This document shows positions 27,796 through 37,013 of a DNA stretch of 61,634 nucleotides, piece after piece. The first letter of the stretch is position 1; the number at the start of each line of letters is the position of its first letter. The position numbers and the translations under genes were made by a program. The notes beneath the pieces are model-generated. The model had not been told where the DNA came from. It searched no databases and was given only the letters and a program-made list of their open reading frames with translations. The DNA comes from Microbacterium testaceum (GTDB lineage Bacteria; Actinomycetota; Actinomycetes; Actinomycetales; Microbacteriaceae): assembly GCF_001476285.1 (NCBI RefSeq), contig NZ_LDRU01000041.1, forward strand, positions 1 through 61,634. The letters are read 5' to 3'.

Positions 27796-27816
27796 GGGGG
27801 TGTTCCTCCCGGAAAG

Positions 27817-27844
27817 GGGGCGCCGGACCGGAGTCCGGCGCCCC
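27817..27844 (-). terminator. Strong stem-loop between binding-protein and permease genes
   Basis: GGGGCGCCGGAC and GTCCGGCGCCCC form a perfect 12-base stem with the tetraloop CGGA, in the 56-base gap after the binding-protein gene. It is probably a partial terminator or mRNA 3'-end protector that keeps the binding protein in excess over the permeases. Confidence 0.7.
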
Positions 27845-27851
27845 GTGCGGT

Positions 27852-29168
27852 TCAGAAGCCGGAGGCGCCGATGGCCTTGGCCAGTTCGGCGAACTGCGAC
27901 TGCGTGGCCTCCGCGACCTGTTCCGGGGTCTTGGTGCCCTGGATCATGTCGCCGAGGTTGAGGTACAGGTCGGGGTTGGCCACGGCGAGCGCCTGCATCG
28001 AGCCGACCGAGTCGCCCAGGGACTTGCTGACGTCCAGCAGCGCCTGCGGCACGTCCGAAGACGACTCGACATCCGACTGCAGCGAGACCGTCTTCTGCGC
28101 CTGGACGAAGTCGCTGTAGCCGTCGCCGAGCCAGTACGACAGCAGCTGACGCGCGGCGGCCTCGCGCTTGGCATCCCCGGTCTTGAAGGCCACGAGGGCG
28201 TTCGACTGGTCGGGGATGAAAGTGCCGACGTTGCCCGAGGGCGAGATCGGGAAGAAGCCGATCTTCTCGTTCAGCTCGGCGGTGTCGGCGAGGGACTGCA
28301 GCTGCCCGAAGAACGAGTTCACCTGCACGGCCATGGCGGCCTCGCCCGACAGCAGCGCCGGGCCCTGGTCGTCGAAGGTCGCGGTCTTCAGGTTGGCGTT
28401 GAACAGACCCTCCTGGATCAGGCCCTGATAGGTGTCGATCGCACCCTGGATGGTCGGGTCGGTGAACTTCTCCTTGTTCTCGTTCACGCGCTCCCACAGG
28501 CCGTCCTTGGCGGCGTCCGCCAACTGGACCGAGACCCACCACTGCGTGGCCCACGGTGTACCGCCGCCGAAGTCGAAGAACGGGGTCACGCCGGCGGCCT
28601 TGAGCTGGCGCGCGTCGGCGAGGAACTCGTCCCAGTTGCCGGGGGTCTTGGTGATGCCGGCCTTCGCGAAGACGTCCTTGTTGTAGTACACGCCCTCGAC
28701 GGCCGGGGTCGTGATGAGGGCCGCGTAGCGCGTGCCGTTCAGGATGCCGGTGATGTCCTTCAGCTCCGGCGTGTACTTGTCGATGAACGGCGCTCCGTCG
28801 AGCGACTGCAGGTTCGTCGAGGCGTTGAGCGCCGTCAGCTGCGAGGCCGTGGGCTGCCAGAACGCGAGGTCGGGCTTGTCGCCCGTCGCCACCTTGGTCT
28901 GCACGCTCTGCTCGTACGGGTCGGGGATCGTCACGACGTTCACCGTCGCGCCGGTGGCCGCCTCGAAGCCCTTGATCACGCTGTCGGGGACCTTGTTCGA
29001 GTTCTGCGCGGCCCAGATGGTGAGGGTCGTGCCGTCGAGCTTGGTGTCCTGTGCGGGCCAGTCCGCGGGGGCCGCGTTGCCGCCACCGGCGCCCGGGTCC
29101 GAGCAGCCGGCCAGGGCGAGTGCTGCGACAGCGGCGACGACCGTCGCAGCGAAGAACCGCTTCTTCAT
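27852..29168 (-). CDS. Extracellular solute-binding lipoprotein (CUT1, family 1)
   Basis: 438 residues. Signal peptide with lipobox LALAGC (Cys at about residue 22), then the family-1 solute-binding fold: TTLTIWAAQNSNKVPDSVI, the KPDLAFWQP strand, GVYYNKDVFAKAGI and KTPGNWDEFLADAR, ending in a helical C-terminal lobe. It captures an oligosaccharide outside the cell. With GH36 encoded 23 bases upstream, raffinose-family or melibiose-like alpha-galactosides are the likely ligands. AAGGAGC lies 7 bases before ATG. Confidence 0.9.
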   Translation of the reverse strand: MKKRFFAATVVAAVAALALAGCSDPGAGGGNAAPADWPAQDTKLDGTTLTIWAAQNSNKVPDSVIKGFEAATGATVNVVTIPDPYEQSVQTKVATGDKPDLAFWQPTASQLTALNASTNLQSLDGAPFIDKYTPELKDITGILNGTRYAALITTPAVEGVYYNKDVFAKAGITKTPGNWDEFLADARQLKAAGVTPFFDFGGGTPWATQWWVSVQLADAAKDGLWERVNENKEKFTDPTIQGAIDTYQGLIQEGLFNANLKTATFDDQGPALLSGEAAMAVQVNSFFGQLQSLADTAELNEKIGFFPISPSGNVGTFIPDQSNALVAFKTGDAKREAAARQLLSYWLGDGYSDFVQAQKTVSLQSDVESSSDVPQALLDVSKSLGDSVGSMQALAVANPDLYLNLGDMIQGTKTPEQVAEATQSQFAELAKAIGASGF

Positions 29169-29191
29169 TGAATTGCTCCTTGTTGGTGTGA

Positions 29192-31348
29192 TCAGTGTGA
29201 TCCGGTGCGGGCGTCGTCGTCGACCTCGGTGGGTCGATGTGACAGACGCAGGGTGCGCGCGGCGAGACGGGTATCGGTGCCACGCACGTGGAGGGTTCCC
29301 GTCGTGGCATCCCAGTCGGTGTGCCAGGCGGGGAGGTCCAGGGGGAAGACCGGGGTCACCTCGACGTCGTGACCGACGAGGTGGGGGAACGACAGGGTGG
29401 TCGCGTTCGCGCCACCTCGCCGCCAGATCGAGACGAGGTCGCTCTTCGCGCCGCGCAGACCGAGCGCGAGCCACGCGTCGTCCCAGCGGGGGAGTCCGAG
29501 CGGCCAGTGCGGGTGCGCGGTCGCGATCTCGCCGCGCAGGTCCTTCGCGACGGCGATCGCGGTCGCGACGCGCGAGCGCTGCTCGTCGTTCATGCGGTTG
29601 AGGTGACCCGAGACGTAGAACCGACCCAGCAGCCCCGTGACGAGGCAGAACGAGGACTCCTCGGCATCCATCTCGGGCTGGGGATAGGCCCAGCTCGCGG
29701 CCTGCTCGGGGAGGATCGAGATCGGCGCGCTCGCGGCGATCGGCGGGTACTTGCGGAAGTCCTGCTGGTCCGAGGTCGACTGCATCGCCAGGCGCGAGAG
29801 CATCGCGTAGTCCATGCGCATCGCGCCGGAGCTGCAGTTCTCGACGATGAGATCCGGATGCCGATCCAGCACGCCGTCGATCCAGTCCAGGTGCGCGCGA
29901 TTGTGACGGAGGAGTCCGTCGCCGACGCTGTCGGCGTCGCGGTCGGTCCCGGGTCCGGGGTTGATGTTGTAGTCGATCTTGAAGAACCCGATGCCGAAGT
30001 CCGCGACGAGGCGGTCGACGACGGCGTCGAGGTGTGCGCGAGCGGTGGGGTGGCGCAGATCGAGATGGAACCGGTCGTGCTCCACGACGCGTTCGCCGTT
30101 CCGCTGGAGGAACGCTTCAACGGGGAGTGCATCGGCGATCGGACTCTGGATGCCGACCACCTCGGGCTCGAGCCAGAGCCCGGCGATCATCCCCTCGGCG
30201 TGGATCGCGTCGACCACTTCGCCGAGTCCGCCCGGGAACCGGGTGGTCGACGGCATCCAGGTGCCCACGGAGTCCCACCAGTAGCCCGAGTCGTCGTACC
30301 AGCCGGCGTCGATGCAGAACACCTCGGCACCCACCTCGGCCGCGGCGCGGATGAGGGGAAGGAGCTTCTCGGTGGTGGGGTCGCCGTCGAGGGTGTTCAT
30401 GTAGTCGTTGAAGATCACCGGCATCGCGGTGTTGTCCGGGTGCGTGCGGCGTGTGGCCCGGCGGTGGTCGGTCAGGGCTCCGATCGCGGACACGGCGTCG
30501 ACACCGAGAGCGAGCGTCACCGGCACGCTCTCGAAGCTCTCTGCCGGGGTGAGGACGCGACTCCACCCGGAGTCGGCGTCCGTGGGTCCGGAGAGCGCGA
30601 GGTAGGCGCCGGCGGTGTCCTCGCCGATCTCCCATCGCCACGCCCCGTTGTGCTCGATCTGCCAGGCGAGCGCGAGGGATGCCTCGCGGGATTCCAGGAT
30701 GCCGGTCGGCAGCTGGTGCGCGGTCGACCAGGTTCCCGTGGAGACGGCTGACAGCGAGCCGCGCGGATTGTGACCGGTGAGGTGCTCGGCGAGGGGAACG
30801 AAGTCGGGGCCGCGCAGGGGAGTGCGCGTCCACCGACCCTCGCCGAGCCAGTCATTGGTGCCCGTGAGGCGCTCCCATCCGGCGAGCGCGTCTCCGGAGT
30901 GGTCCCGAGCGGTGAATCCGGCCACCCACGACGCGACGGCGCGCAGCACGATGCGACCGTCGCCGACGTTGCTGGCGATCACGCGGCTGGTGACGGCGGC
31001 GACTCCGTCGCGCGCGGTCAGTTCGAGGCGCACCTCGAGATCGCCCGAGCGTTCCCGGATCACGAGTCGGCGGACGCCGCCTTCGTCGATCTCGTGGTGG
31101 TCGACGTACCGCAGTCGTGCGCCGTGCTCCGTGTGGGCGAGGCGACCGGAGGCGGGGCGATGCCCGGCGTCGGCGGTGAGGATCTCGACCGCGGGGACGC
31201 GGTGGACGGGCAAGGTGCGGCCGGCGACGGCGACGGCGGAGCACGTGACGGGCGACTCGGCATCCCAGTCGAACGTCAGCGTCACCCGGTCGTTGCCCCA
31301 CGCCAGGGTGGGCTTCGCGCCGGTGGCTGCGGGTTGCGTCGTCGTCAT
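29192..31348 (-). CDS. GH36 alpha-galactosidase
   Basis: 718 residues, no signal peptide, so it acts in the cytosol on imported oligosaccharides. An N-terminal beta-supersandwich (1-300) precedes the TIM barrel with the GH36 signatures: CIDAGWYDD (345-353), the nucleophile D459 in FFKIDYN, ENCSSGAMRMD (503-513) and the acid/base D527 in STSDQQD. It releases terminal alpha-galactose. It is the first gene of the operon with the CUT1 importer and LacI. The -35 of its predicted promoter (31402-31407) lies inside a LacI-type operator. Confidence 0.93.
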   Translation of the reverse strand: MTTTQPAATGAKPTLAWGNDRVTLTFDWDAESPVTCSAVAVAGRTLPVHRVPAVEILTADAGHRPASGRLAHTEHGARLRYVDHHEIDEGGVRRLVIRERSGDLEVRLELTARDGVAAVTSRVIASNVGDGRIVLRAVASWVAGFTARDHSGDALAGWERLTGTNDWLGEGRWTRTPLRGPDFVPLAEHLTGHNPRGSLSAVSTGTWSTAHQLPTGILESREASLALAWQIEHNGAWRWEIGEDTAGAYLALSGPTDADSGWSRVLTPAESFESVPVTLALGVDAVSAIGALTDHRRATRRTHPDNTAMPVIFNDYMNTLDGDPTTEKLLPLIRAAAEVGAEVFCIDAGWYDDSGYWWDSVGTWMPSTTRFPGGLGEVVDAIHAEGMIAGLWLEPEVVGIQSPIADALPVEAFLQRNGERVVEHDRFHLDLRHPTARAHLDAVVDRLVADFGIGFFKIDYNINPGPGTDRDADSVGDGLLRHNRAHLDWIDGVLDRHPDLIVENCSSGAMRMDYAMLSRLAMQSTSDQQDFRKYPPIAASAPISILPEQAASWAYPQPEMDAEESSFCLVTGLLGRFYVSGHLNRMNDEQRSRVATAIAVAKDLRGEIATAHPHWPLGLPRWDDAWLALGLRGAKSDLVSIWRRGGANATTLSFPHLVGHDVEVTPVFPLDLPAWHTDWDATTGTLHVRGTDTRLAARTLRLSHRPTEVDDDARTGSH

Positions 31349-31378
31349 TCGTCTCTCCGTCGTGTCGAACTGAAGAGG

Positions 31379-31443
31379 ACGCTAGCCGACGTTGAAAGCG
31401 TTATCAAGCACGATCTTGAAACCGCTATCAAATCTGGTTACAT
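31379..31443. promoter_or_regulatory. Divergent promoters with two LacI-type operators
   Basis: Operator 1 is TTGAAAGCGTTATCAA (31392-31407) and operator 2 is TTGAAACCGCTATCAA (31416-31431), near-palindromes with centres 24 bases apart. The leftward promoter reads TTGATA (31402-31407), 17-base spacer, TAGCGT (31379-31384). The rightward promoter reads TTGAAA (31416-31421), 16-base spacer, TTACAT (31438-31443). Each -35 lies inside one operator, so one LacI protein would control both GH36 and the secreted glycosidase. Confidence 0.75.
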
Positions 31444-31491
31444 TTCCTTCGGGCGCAACGCCGCGTCCTCTGATCGATGGAGACACCCCCG

Positions 31492-34203
31492 ATGAGACAC
31501 CCCCGATGGATCGCCGCGAGCGCGATCGGAGCCGTCGTGCTCGGTACGCTCGCCACTTTCGTTCCCGCCGCGACCCCCGCGACAGCCGCCACCACCGACA
31601 CCCTGTCCGTTGACTTCGCCGCCACCACCGGCGACTTCCGCGGCGGGGCGTCGGGCACCCTGTACGGCCTCGGCGACGACGGTGCGCCGACCCAGGCGCT
31701 GATCAACGGCGCCCACGTCACCAACACCTCGCAGAAGGCGCCGTTCGGCACGCAGCACCCCAGCGGCGACGCGCTGAAGGTCGAGAAGGGATTCTTCGCC
31801 AAGAACGGCACGCAGCTCGACATCTACATCCAGGACTACTACCCCGACTGGGCCTACAACGGAGGGAAGCGTCCGGGCGACGACCGGACCTACAACCAGG
31901 CGGACGGCACGTACACGAACCAGTCCAACGGCATCTGGGACTACCTCGAGGTCGTGGAGTTCGTCACCGAAGCGGTCGCCACGAAGTCGGCGCACCCGAA
32001 GGATTACGTCTTCATCCCGTTCAACGAGCCGGACGGGGGAAACTGGTACGCCGACAACACGTTCTTCGCGCAGCAGTTCCTGCCGGACTGGAAGGCGGCG
32101 GTCGAGAAGATCCGCGCGGTGTACGCCCGGCACGGCCTGGGCGACCCGGTCATCGGCGGCCCGGGTGATGCCTCCTGGCATGCCGACCGCACGGCCACCT
32201 GGCTCGACTACGCGAAGCAGACGAACACTCTGCCGCAGTTCATGATCTGGCACGAGCTCGGCATCGACAATCTCGCGACCTACCGCTCGCACTACGCCGA
32301 GTACCGCAAGCTGGAGGCCGACCGTGGCATCAGCCCGCGCCAGATCAACATCACCGAGTACGGCCTCCTGCGTGACATGGGGGTCCCGGGGCAGCTGATC
32401 CAGTGGTTCTCGATGTTCGAGGACACGAAGGTCGACGCGCAGACCGCCTACTGGAACTACGCGGGCAACTTCTCCGACAACTCCGCGCGGCCCAACGGCG
32501 CCAACGCGGGGTGGTGGATGTTCAAGTGGTACGGCGACCTGGCCGGGAGCCAGACGGTGAAGGTCACCCCGCCGAAGCTGAACGTCGCCGACACCCTTCA
32601 GGGAATCGGCTCGATCGACACCGCCGACAAGAAGGCGACAGTTCTGTACGGAGGGTCGGGCGCCGACACGGTGTCGCTCGCGCTCACCGGTCTGAGCTCG
32701 AGTGTGTTCGGCTCGCGCGTCGACGTCGAGGTGCGCGAGGCTCCGCTCTCGGGTGCCGAGGGGCTCGCCGCCACGCCGCGCGTCGTGACCTCTCTCTCGG
32801 GCGTGGCCGTGACTAACGGCGCCCTTCAGGTGAACGTGCCGAACTACGACCGGTACGCCGGCTACCAGGTCGTCGTCACCCCGCAGCGGGATGCCGTGCC
32901 CTCCACGGCTCAGGTCTGGTCGACGTCCGTGGAAGCGGAGGACACGACGATCACCGGTGCCCGCGTCTACGACCAGTCGCCCACGGGGAACGGCGGATGG
33001 ATGTTCCTCGCCTCGCACGGTCGCGATGTCGGATCGTTCAACAACGCCTCGGCGAAGGCCGATTGGAGCGTGACCGTTCCGCGGGACGGCACCTACCGCT
33101 TCCAGGTCATCGGCGCGACCCCCGGCACGCCGGGCCGCCACGCGCTATTTGTCGACAACGCCAACCCCACGACGGTGCAGTACACCGCCGACCTTGCGCT
33201 GAACGACAACAGCAAGTGGAAGTACCGCGGCAGTGCCGAGGTGCAGATCGCCCTGAAGAAGGGCACGCACACGCTGTCGCTGCGCGCGAGCGCCGACGGG
33301 TCGACGGTGCTGCCGAACGCCGACATCACTCTCGACAAGTTCGTGCTCACCGACGTCACCGACGGAGAGGCGACCGTGTATCCGGCATCCACGATCCGGC
33401 TCGCGGGCGCTGCGGCGCTCACGTACGACGTGTCCGGAAGCCGCGGAGCTGCCAAGATCGGGGCCGATGGTCGGGCCGACGTCTACGCCACGGCCTTCCA
33501 GTCCGGGTACTACGACGTCAAGGTCGACTACCGCACGACCGGAGCGTCCGACGTCGCCGTCGACCTGAACGGGCGCCGCGTGGCGTCGGGGACCGCCAAC
33601 GGGGCGGGCACCTGGTCGACGACCGCTCGTCTGCACCTGTCGGAGGGCATCAACGAGATCGAGGTGCGCTCGCAGGCGGGTGTGGCGCTCACGGCGGTGA
33701 CCACCACGCGTGTCGCCTCGGCCGACTCCGCCGCCATCAAGGTCGAGGCGGAGTCCGGCACCCGCAACGGCGGGGCGCGCGTGGGGACGTACGACGCTGC
33801 GTCCGGCTCGAACGTCTCGGGCGGGAAGTTCGTTGGCAACCTGGGTAACGGGACGGGCAACACGCTCACGATCCCGAGGGCGGTCGGCTTCACCACCGCC
33901 GGTGACTACGACATCGTCGTGAAGTACGCCAACGCGGAGGTCTCGGGTCGACACGACTACAACCCCCAGGTCGTCGACCGTCGCCTGCAGGTGACCGAGG
34001 CGGGCGTGGGGCGCGTGGGCGAGGGCTACTTCCGCTACACCTATGCGTGGAACAGCTTCTGGGAGCGCACGATCCCGGTCACGCTGTCGACGACGAACGG
34101 GGCGATCGTGCTGGGCAACGACGGCCCGTGGGCACCCGATGTCGACTACGTGGTCGTCGCTCCCGTGCGCGTCGGGCAGCCGTCGACCGTCAAAATCGGC
34201 TGA
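31492..34203 (+). CDS. Large secreted clan-A glycoside hydrolase with CBM-like domains
   Basis: 903 residues. Signal peptide 1-33 (ending ATAA). The catalytic barrel covers about 35-370 with acid/base E179 in IPFNEPDGGNW and nucleophile E289 in INITEYG, a 110-residue spacing that fits clan A (GH39-like) enzymes. A beta-sandwich lies near 370-470, followed by two CBM35/CBM6-like domains (about 485-620 and 750-903, each opening with an EAED or VEAESGT motif) around a third sandwich. A GGAG nine bases upstream supports this ATG; another in-frame ATG lies 15 bases earlier. The shared operators with GH36 suggest it frees alpha-galactosyl sugars from a plant polymer. Exact family and substrate remain open. 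Confidence 0.75.
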   Translation: MRHPRWIAASAIGAVVLGTLATFVPAATPATAATTDTLSVDFAATTGDFRGGASGTLYGLGDDGAPTQALINGAHVTNTSQKAPFGTQHPSGDALKVEKGFFAKNGTQLDIYIQDYYPDWAYNGGKRPGDDRTYNQADGTYTNQSNGIWDYLEVVEFVTEAVATKSAHPKDYVFIPFNEPDGGNWYADNTFFAQQFLPDWKAAVEKIRAVYARHGLGDPVIGGPGDASWHADRTATWLDYAKQTNTLPQFMIWHELGIDNLATYRSHYAEYRKLEADRGISPRQINITEYGLLRDMGVPGQLIQWFSMFEDTKVDAQTAYWNYAGNFSDNSARPNGANAGWWMFKWYGDLAGSQTVKVTPPKLNVADTLQGIGSIDTADKKATVLYGGSGADTVSLALTGLSSSVFGSRVDVEVREAPLSGAEGLAATPRVVTSLSGVAVTNGALQVNVPNYDRYAGYQVVVTPQRDAVPSTAQVWSTSVEAEDTTITGARVYDQSPTGNGGWMFLASHGRDVGSFNNASAKADWSVTVPRDGTYRFQVIGATPGTPGRHALFVDNANPTTVQYTADLALNDNSKWKYRGSAEVQIALKKGTHTLSLRASADGSTVLPNADITLDKFVLTDVTDGEATVYPASTIRLAGAAALTYDVSGSRGAAKIGADGRADVYATAFQSGYYDVKVDYRTTGASDVAVDLNGRRVASGTANGAGTWSTTARLHLSEGINEIEVRSQAGVALTAVTTTRVASADSAAIKVEAESGTRNGGARVGTYDAASGSNVSGGKFVGNLGNGTGNTLTIPRAVGFTTAGDYDIVVKYANAEVSGRHDYNPQVVDRRLQVTEAGVGRVGEGYFRYTYAWNSFWERTIPVTLSTTNGAIVLGNDGPWAPDVDYVVVAPVRVGQPSTVKIG

Positions 34204-34213
34204 TCGCGCACAC

Positions 34214-34251
34214 GAGAGGTGCCCACGTCCTCACGGACGCGGGCACCTCTC
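34214..34251. terminator. Bidirectional terminator hairpin
   Basis: GAGAGGTGCCCACGTCC pairs with GGACGCGGGCACCTCTC around the loop TCAC with one mismatch. It lies between the converging secreted glycosidase and M20D genes and can serve both. Confidence 0.75.
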
Positions 34252-34267
34252 ACGTGCGATCCGGATG

Positions 34268-35482
34268 TCAGTCCAAGAACTCCCGCGCCGCCACCACGAG
34301 GTTTTCGACGCCTCGGTCGATCGTCGGCTGCATCACCGGGGCGAAGAACGGCGAGTGGTTCGTCGGGATGTCACGCTCGATCGTGCCGCCGGCCAAGGCA
34401 TCCGAGAACTTCTGCGGGTCCACTCCGCCCCAGAACCAGTAGACGAGCGGCACGCCCGCGTCGCGTGCGAACCACGACACGTCTTCGCTGCCGGTGAACA
34501 TGCCCGGGTCGACGACGCTCGTCTCGCCGAACGCCCGACGGAAGGCCGCGGTCAGGCGGGCCGTGGCATCCGGATCGTTGATCGTCGGCGGCAGCGTGTG
34601 GTCGGTCGTGATGGTCGGGGTCTGCTCGGCTCCGGAGGCCTGCGCCTCGGCGCGGACGATACGTTCGACCTTCTCGAGCACGCGGTCGCGCGCGGCGTCG
34701 TCGGGGTAGCGCAGGCTCAGCTCGAGCTTCGCCTCGGCGGGGATGATGTTGTTCTTCAGGCCCGCGTGGATCGAGCCGACGGTCACGACGGCGACGTCGC
34801 GCGGGTCGACCTCGCGCGACACGATCGTCTGCAGCCGCATGACCGTCGCCGCGGCCATGACGACCGGGTCGATCGTGGAGTGCGGGCGCGAGCCGTGTCC
34901 GCCGCGACCGTGCAGCACCACGGTGAGTCCGTCGGATGCCGCCATCTGGGTGCCTGGGCGCACGCCGATCGTGCCCGCGGGGAGAGGCGTCACGTGCTGA
35001 CCGAGCACGATGTCGGGCTTCGGATAGCGGTCCAGGATGCCGTCGTCGAGCATCGCGCGAGCCCCGGCGCCGTACTCCTCGGCGGGCTGGAACACCGCGA
35101 TGACGGTGCCCGACCACTCGTCGGTCGTCGCCACGAGCCGCTCGAGCGCGCCGATCATGGCGGTGATGTGCATGTCGTGCCCGCACGCGTGCATGACGGG
35201 AACGGCGTTGCCCGCCGGGTCGGTGCCGCGGGCGGTGCTGGCGTACGCGAGGCCCGTCTGCTCCTCGACGGGGAGTCCGTCGGTGTCGGCGCGCAGCCAC
35301 ACGACCGGACCGTCGCCGTTGTCGATCCGCGTGACGATGCCCGTGCGGCCGACCCCCTCTTCGAACTCGAGACCGAGGTCGGTCAGGTGCCGTGCGATCA
35401 CGCCCGCCGTGCGCGTCTCCTGGAACGACAGCTCGGGGTGGGCGTGCAGGTCGATGTACAGGTTCTCGAGGTCGACGCTCAT
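34268..35482 (-). CDS. M20D-family amidohydrolase (hippurate/N-acyl-amino-acid hydrolase type)
   Basis: 404-residue cytosolic metallopeptidase-like enzyme cleaving N-acyl amino acids or amide conjugates. M20D motifs: DLHAHPELSFQET, LRADTDGLPV, MHACGHDMHI (metal-binding His and Asp), FQPAEEYGAGA (catalytic Glu pair) and GGHGSRPHSTIDPV in the dimerisation domain, with a final TNHSPFFAPV. The ATG follows a TAGGCT box by six bases (35489-35494, minus strand), consistent with a leaderless mRNA. It is monocistronic; the substrate is not deducible. Confidence 0.88.
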   Translation of the reverse strand: MSVDLENLYIDLHAHPELSFQETRTAGVIARHLTDLGLEFEEGVGRTGIVTRIDNGDGPVVWLRADTDGLPVEEQTGLAYASTARGTDPAGNAVPVMHACGHDMHITAMIGALERLVATTDEWSGTVIAVFQPAEEYGAGARAMLDDGILDRYPKPDIVLGQHVTPLPAGTIGVRPGTQMAASDGLTVVLHGRGGHGSRPHSTIDPVVMAAATVMRLQTIVSREVDPRDVAVVTVGSIHAGLKNNIIPAEAKLELSLRYPDDAARDRVLEKVERIVRAEAQASGAEQTPTITTDHTLPPTINDPDATARLTAAFRRAFGETSVVDPGMFTGSEDVSWFARDAGVPLVYWFWGGVDPQKFSDALAGGTIERDIPTNHSPFFAPVMQPTIDRGVENLVVAAREFLD

Positions 35483-35543
35483 GCCCCGAGCCTAGTTCGC
35501 CGTGCCGCGCCGCGACCCTCCCCGCCGCCGCGCGGCCTGGGCA

Positions 35544-35602
35544 TTGAGTGTCCAAGACACCCGGAACCCTCAAAAAATCGTCCGGGTGTTTTGGACACTC
35601 AA
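35544..35602. repeat. Family-1 palindromic element, copy C (CCCGGA inner stem)
   Basis: TTGAGTGTCCAAGACACCC pairs with GGGTGTTTTGGACACTCAA, loop ACCCTCAAAAAATCG-like. It lies between two divergent gene starts (M20D and the FAD reductase), so it cannot be a terminator for either. Confidence 0.85.
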
Positions 35603-35707
35603 CCTGGCCGGCCGGCCCCGCGCGGGGGTCATCCACGTCCGCTACCGGATGCCGCCTCGCCCCGCAACCCGTCCCGGGCACCCCGGCGCGACGGCGAGGC
35701 TGGCCGC

Positions 35708-36901
35708 ATGACCACGACTCACTTCGATCACCTCATCGTCGGCGGCGGCATGGTCGCGGACACGGCGGCGCGCGGCATCCGTGAGATCGATGCCAACGGC
35801 TCGATCGGCATCCTGAGCGATGACGTCGACGCGCCCTACACGCGCCCCGCGCTCAGCAAGAAGCTGTGGACCGACGACGAGTTCACGTGGGACAAGGTGC
35901 CGCTCGGCACCGCGGACGACACCGGCGCCGACATCCGCCTGCGCACGCGGGTCACGGCGATCCGCCCCGAGGAGCGGGAGGTGGATGCCGACGGCCAGAC
36001 GTTCTCGTACGGAACCCTCCTGCTCGCCACGGGTGGGAAGCCCGTCGCCCTGCCGATCGAGGATCGGTCGAACGGTGAGCGGGCGCTGACCTTCCGTACC
36101 GCTGAGGACTACCGCCGTCTGCGGTCGCTCGCGGACGAGGTCGACCGGATCGCGGTCGTCGGGGGCGGCTACATCGGCTCGGAACTCGCCGCGGCTCTCG
36201 TGCAGAACGGCGTCGACACCGTGCTCATCCACACCGGGGCCGTCCTCGGCGACGCCGTGTTCCCCGCCGCGCTCGCGGAGAGGTTCGAGAAGCTCTTCCG
36301 TGATGCCGGTGTCGAGATCGTCGCCGGGTCGAAGGTCGCCGGGGGAGACGCGGATGCCACGGGCGCGCGCCTCGAGCTCGAGAACGGCGACGTGGTCCGG
36401 GCGGATGCGGTGGTCAGCGGTCTCGGGATCGAGGTCGCGACCGACCTGGCCGAGGGGGCCGGACTCACCGTCGATGACGGCATCGTCGTCGACGCGCAGC
36501 TGCGCACCTCGACCGACGGGGTCTGGGCGGCGGGAGACGTCGCGAGCTACCCCGACCGGATCCTCGGTCGCCGCCGTGTCGAGCACGTCGACAACGCGAA
36601 CGAGCAGGGTCGGGCCGCGGGCCGCAATCTCGCGGGTGCCGCCGAGCCGTACACGCACACGCCGTACTACTACTCGGCGGTATTCGGCATCCGGTACGAG
36701 GCGGTCGGGACCCTGGATGCCGCTCTCGACACCGTCGAGGACTGGATCGATCCCGAGCGCGGTGTCGTCTACTACCTCGACGACGACCGTGTCGTCGGTG
36801 TGCTGCTGTGGAACGTCGAAGACGCGCGGGACGCGGCGCGGAAGGTGCTGGCCGAGGCCGATCGGCTGTCGCGCGACGACCTCCCCGGTCCTATCCGCTA
36901 G
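35708..36901 (+). CDS. FAD-dependent NAD(P)H:ferredoxin reductase-like oxidoreductase
   Basis: 397 residues of the pyridine nucleotide-disulfide reductase fold without the redox-active CxxxxC. FAD-binding IVGGGMVADTAARGI (10-24), second dinucleotide motif VVGGGYIGSELAAAL (about 149-163), and the FAD-contact motif VWAAGDVASYPD. A C-terminal domain like those of apoptosis-inducing-factor/rhodocoxin reductases follows, with DRVVGVLLWNVEDARDAARK. It probably passes electrons from NAD(P)H to a ferredoxin or detoxifies electrophiles; no ferredoxin or P450 gene is near. Confidence 0.85.
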   Translation: MTTTHFDHLIVGGGMVADTAARGIREIDANGSIGILSDDVDAPYTRPALSKKLWTDDEFTWDKVPLGTADDTGADIRLRTRVTAIRPEEREVDADGQTFSYGTLLLATGGKPVALPIEDRSNGERALTFRTAEDYRRLRSLADEVDRIAVVGGGYIGSELAAALVQNGVDTVLIHTGAVLGDAVFPAALAERFEKLFRDAGVEIVAGSKVAGGDADATGARLELENGDVVRADAVVSGLGIEVATDLAEGAGLTVDDGIVVDAQLRTSTDGVWAAGDVASYPDRILGRRRVEHVDNANEQGRAAGRNLAGAAEPYTHTPYYYSAVFGIRYEAVGTLDAALDTVEDWIDPERGVVYYLDDDRVVGVLLWNVEDARDAARKVLAEADRLSRDDLPGPIR

Positions 36902-37013
36902 CGCCTCGAGCGGCTCTTGTCACGCCCTCGCCCGTCACAGCGGGGTGCGGAGGCCGTCGCTATGATTCTCGTGCGTTGCTCGACGCCGCCGCGGAGAATC
37001 CTGGGGAGTTCCT

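Noticed and set aside
34268..35482. M20D enzyme as the missing allantoate amidohydrolase
   Set aside because: Its motifs (MHACGHDMH, FQPAEEYGAGA) are those of hippurate-type M20D hydrolases, and it lies far from the ureide genes with its own promoter.
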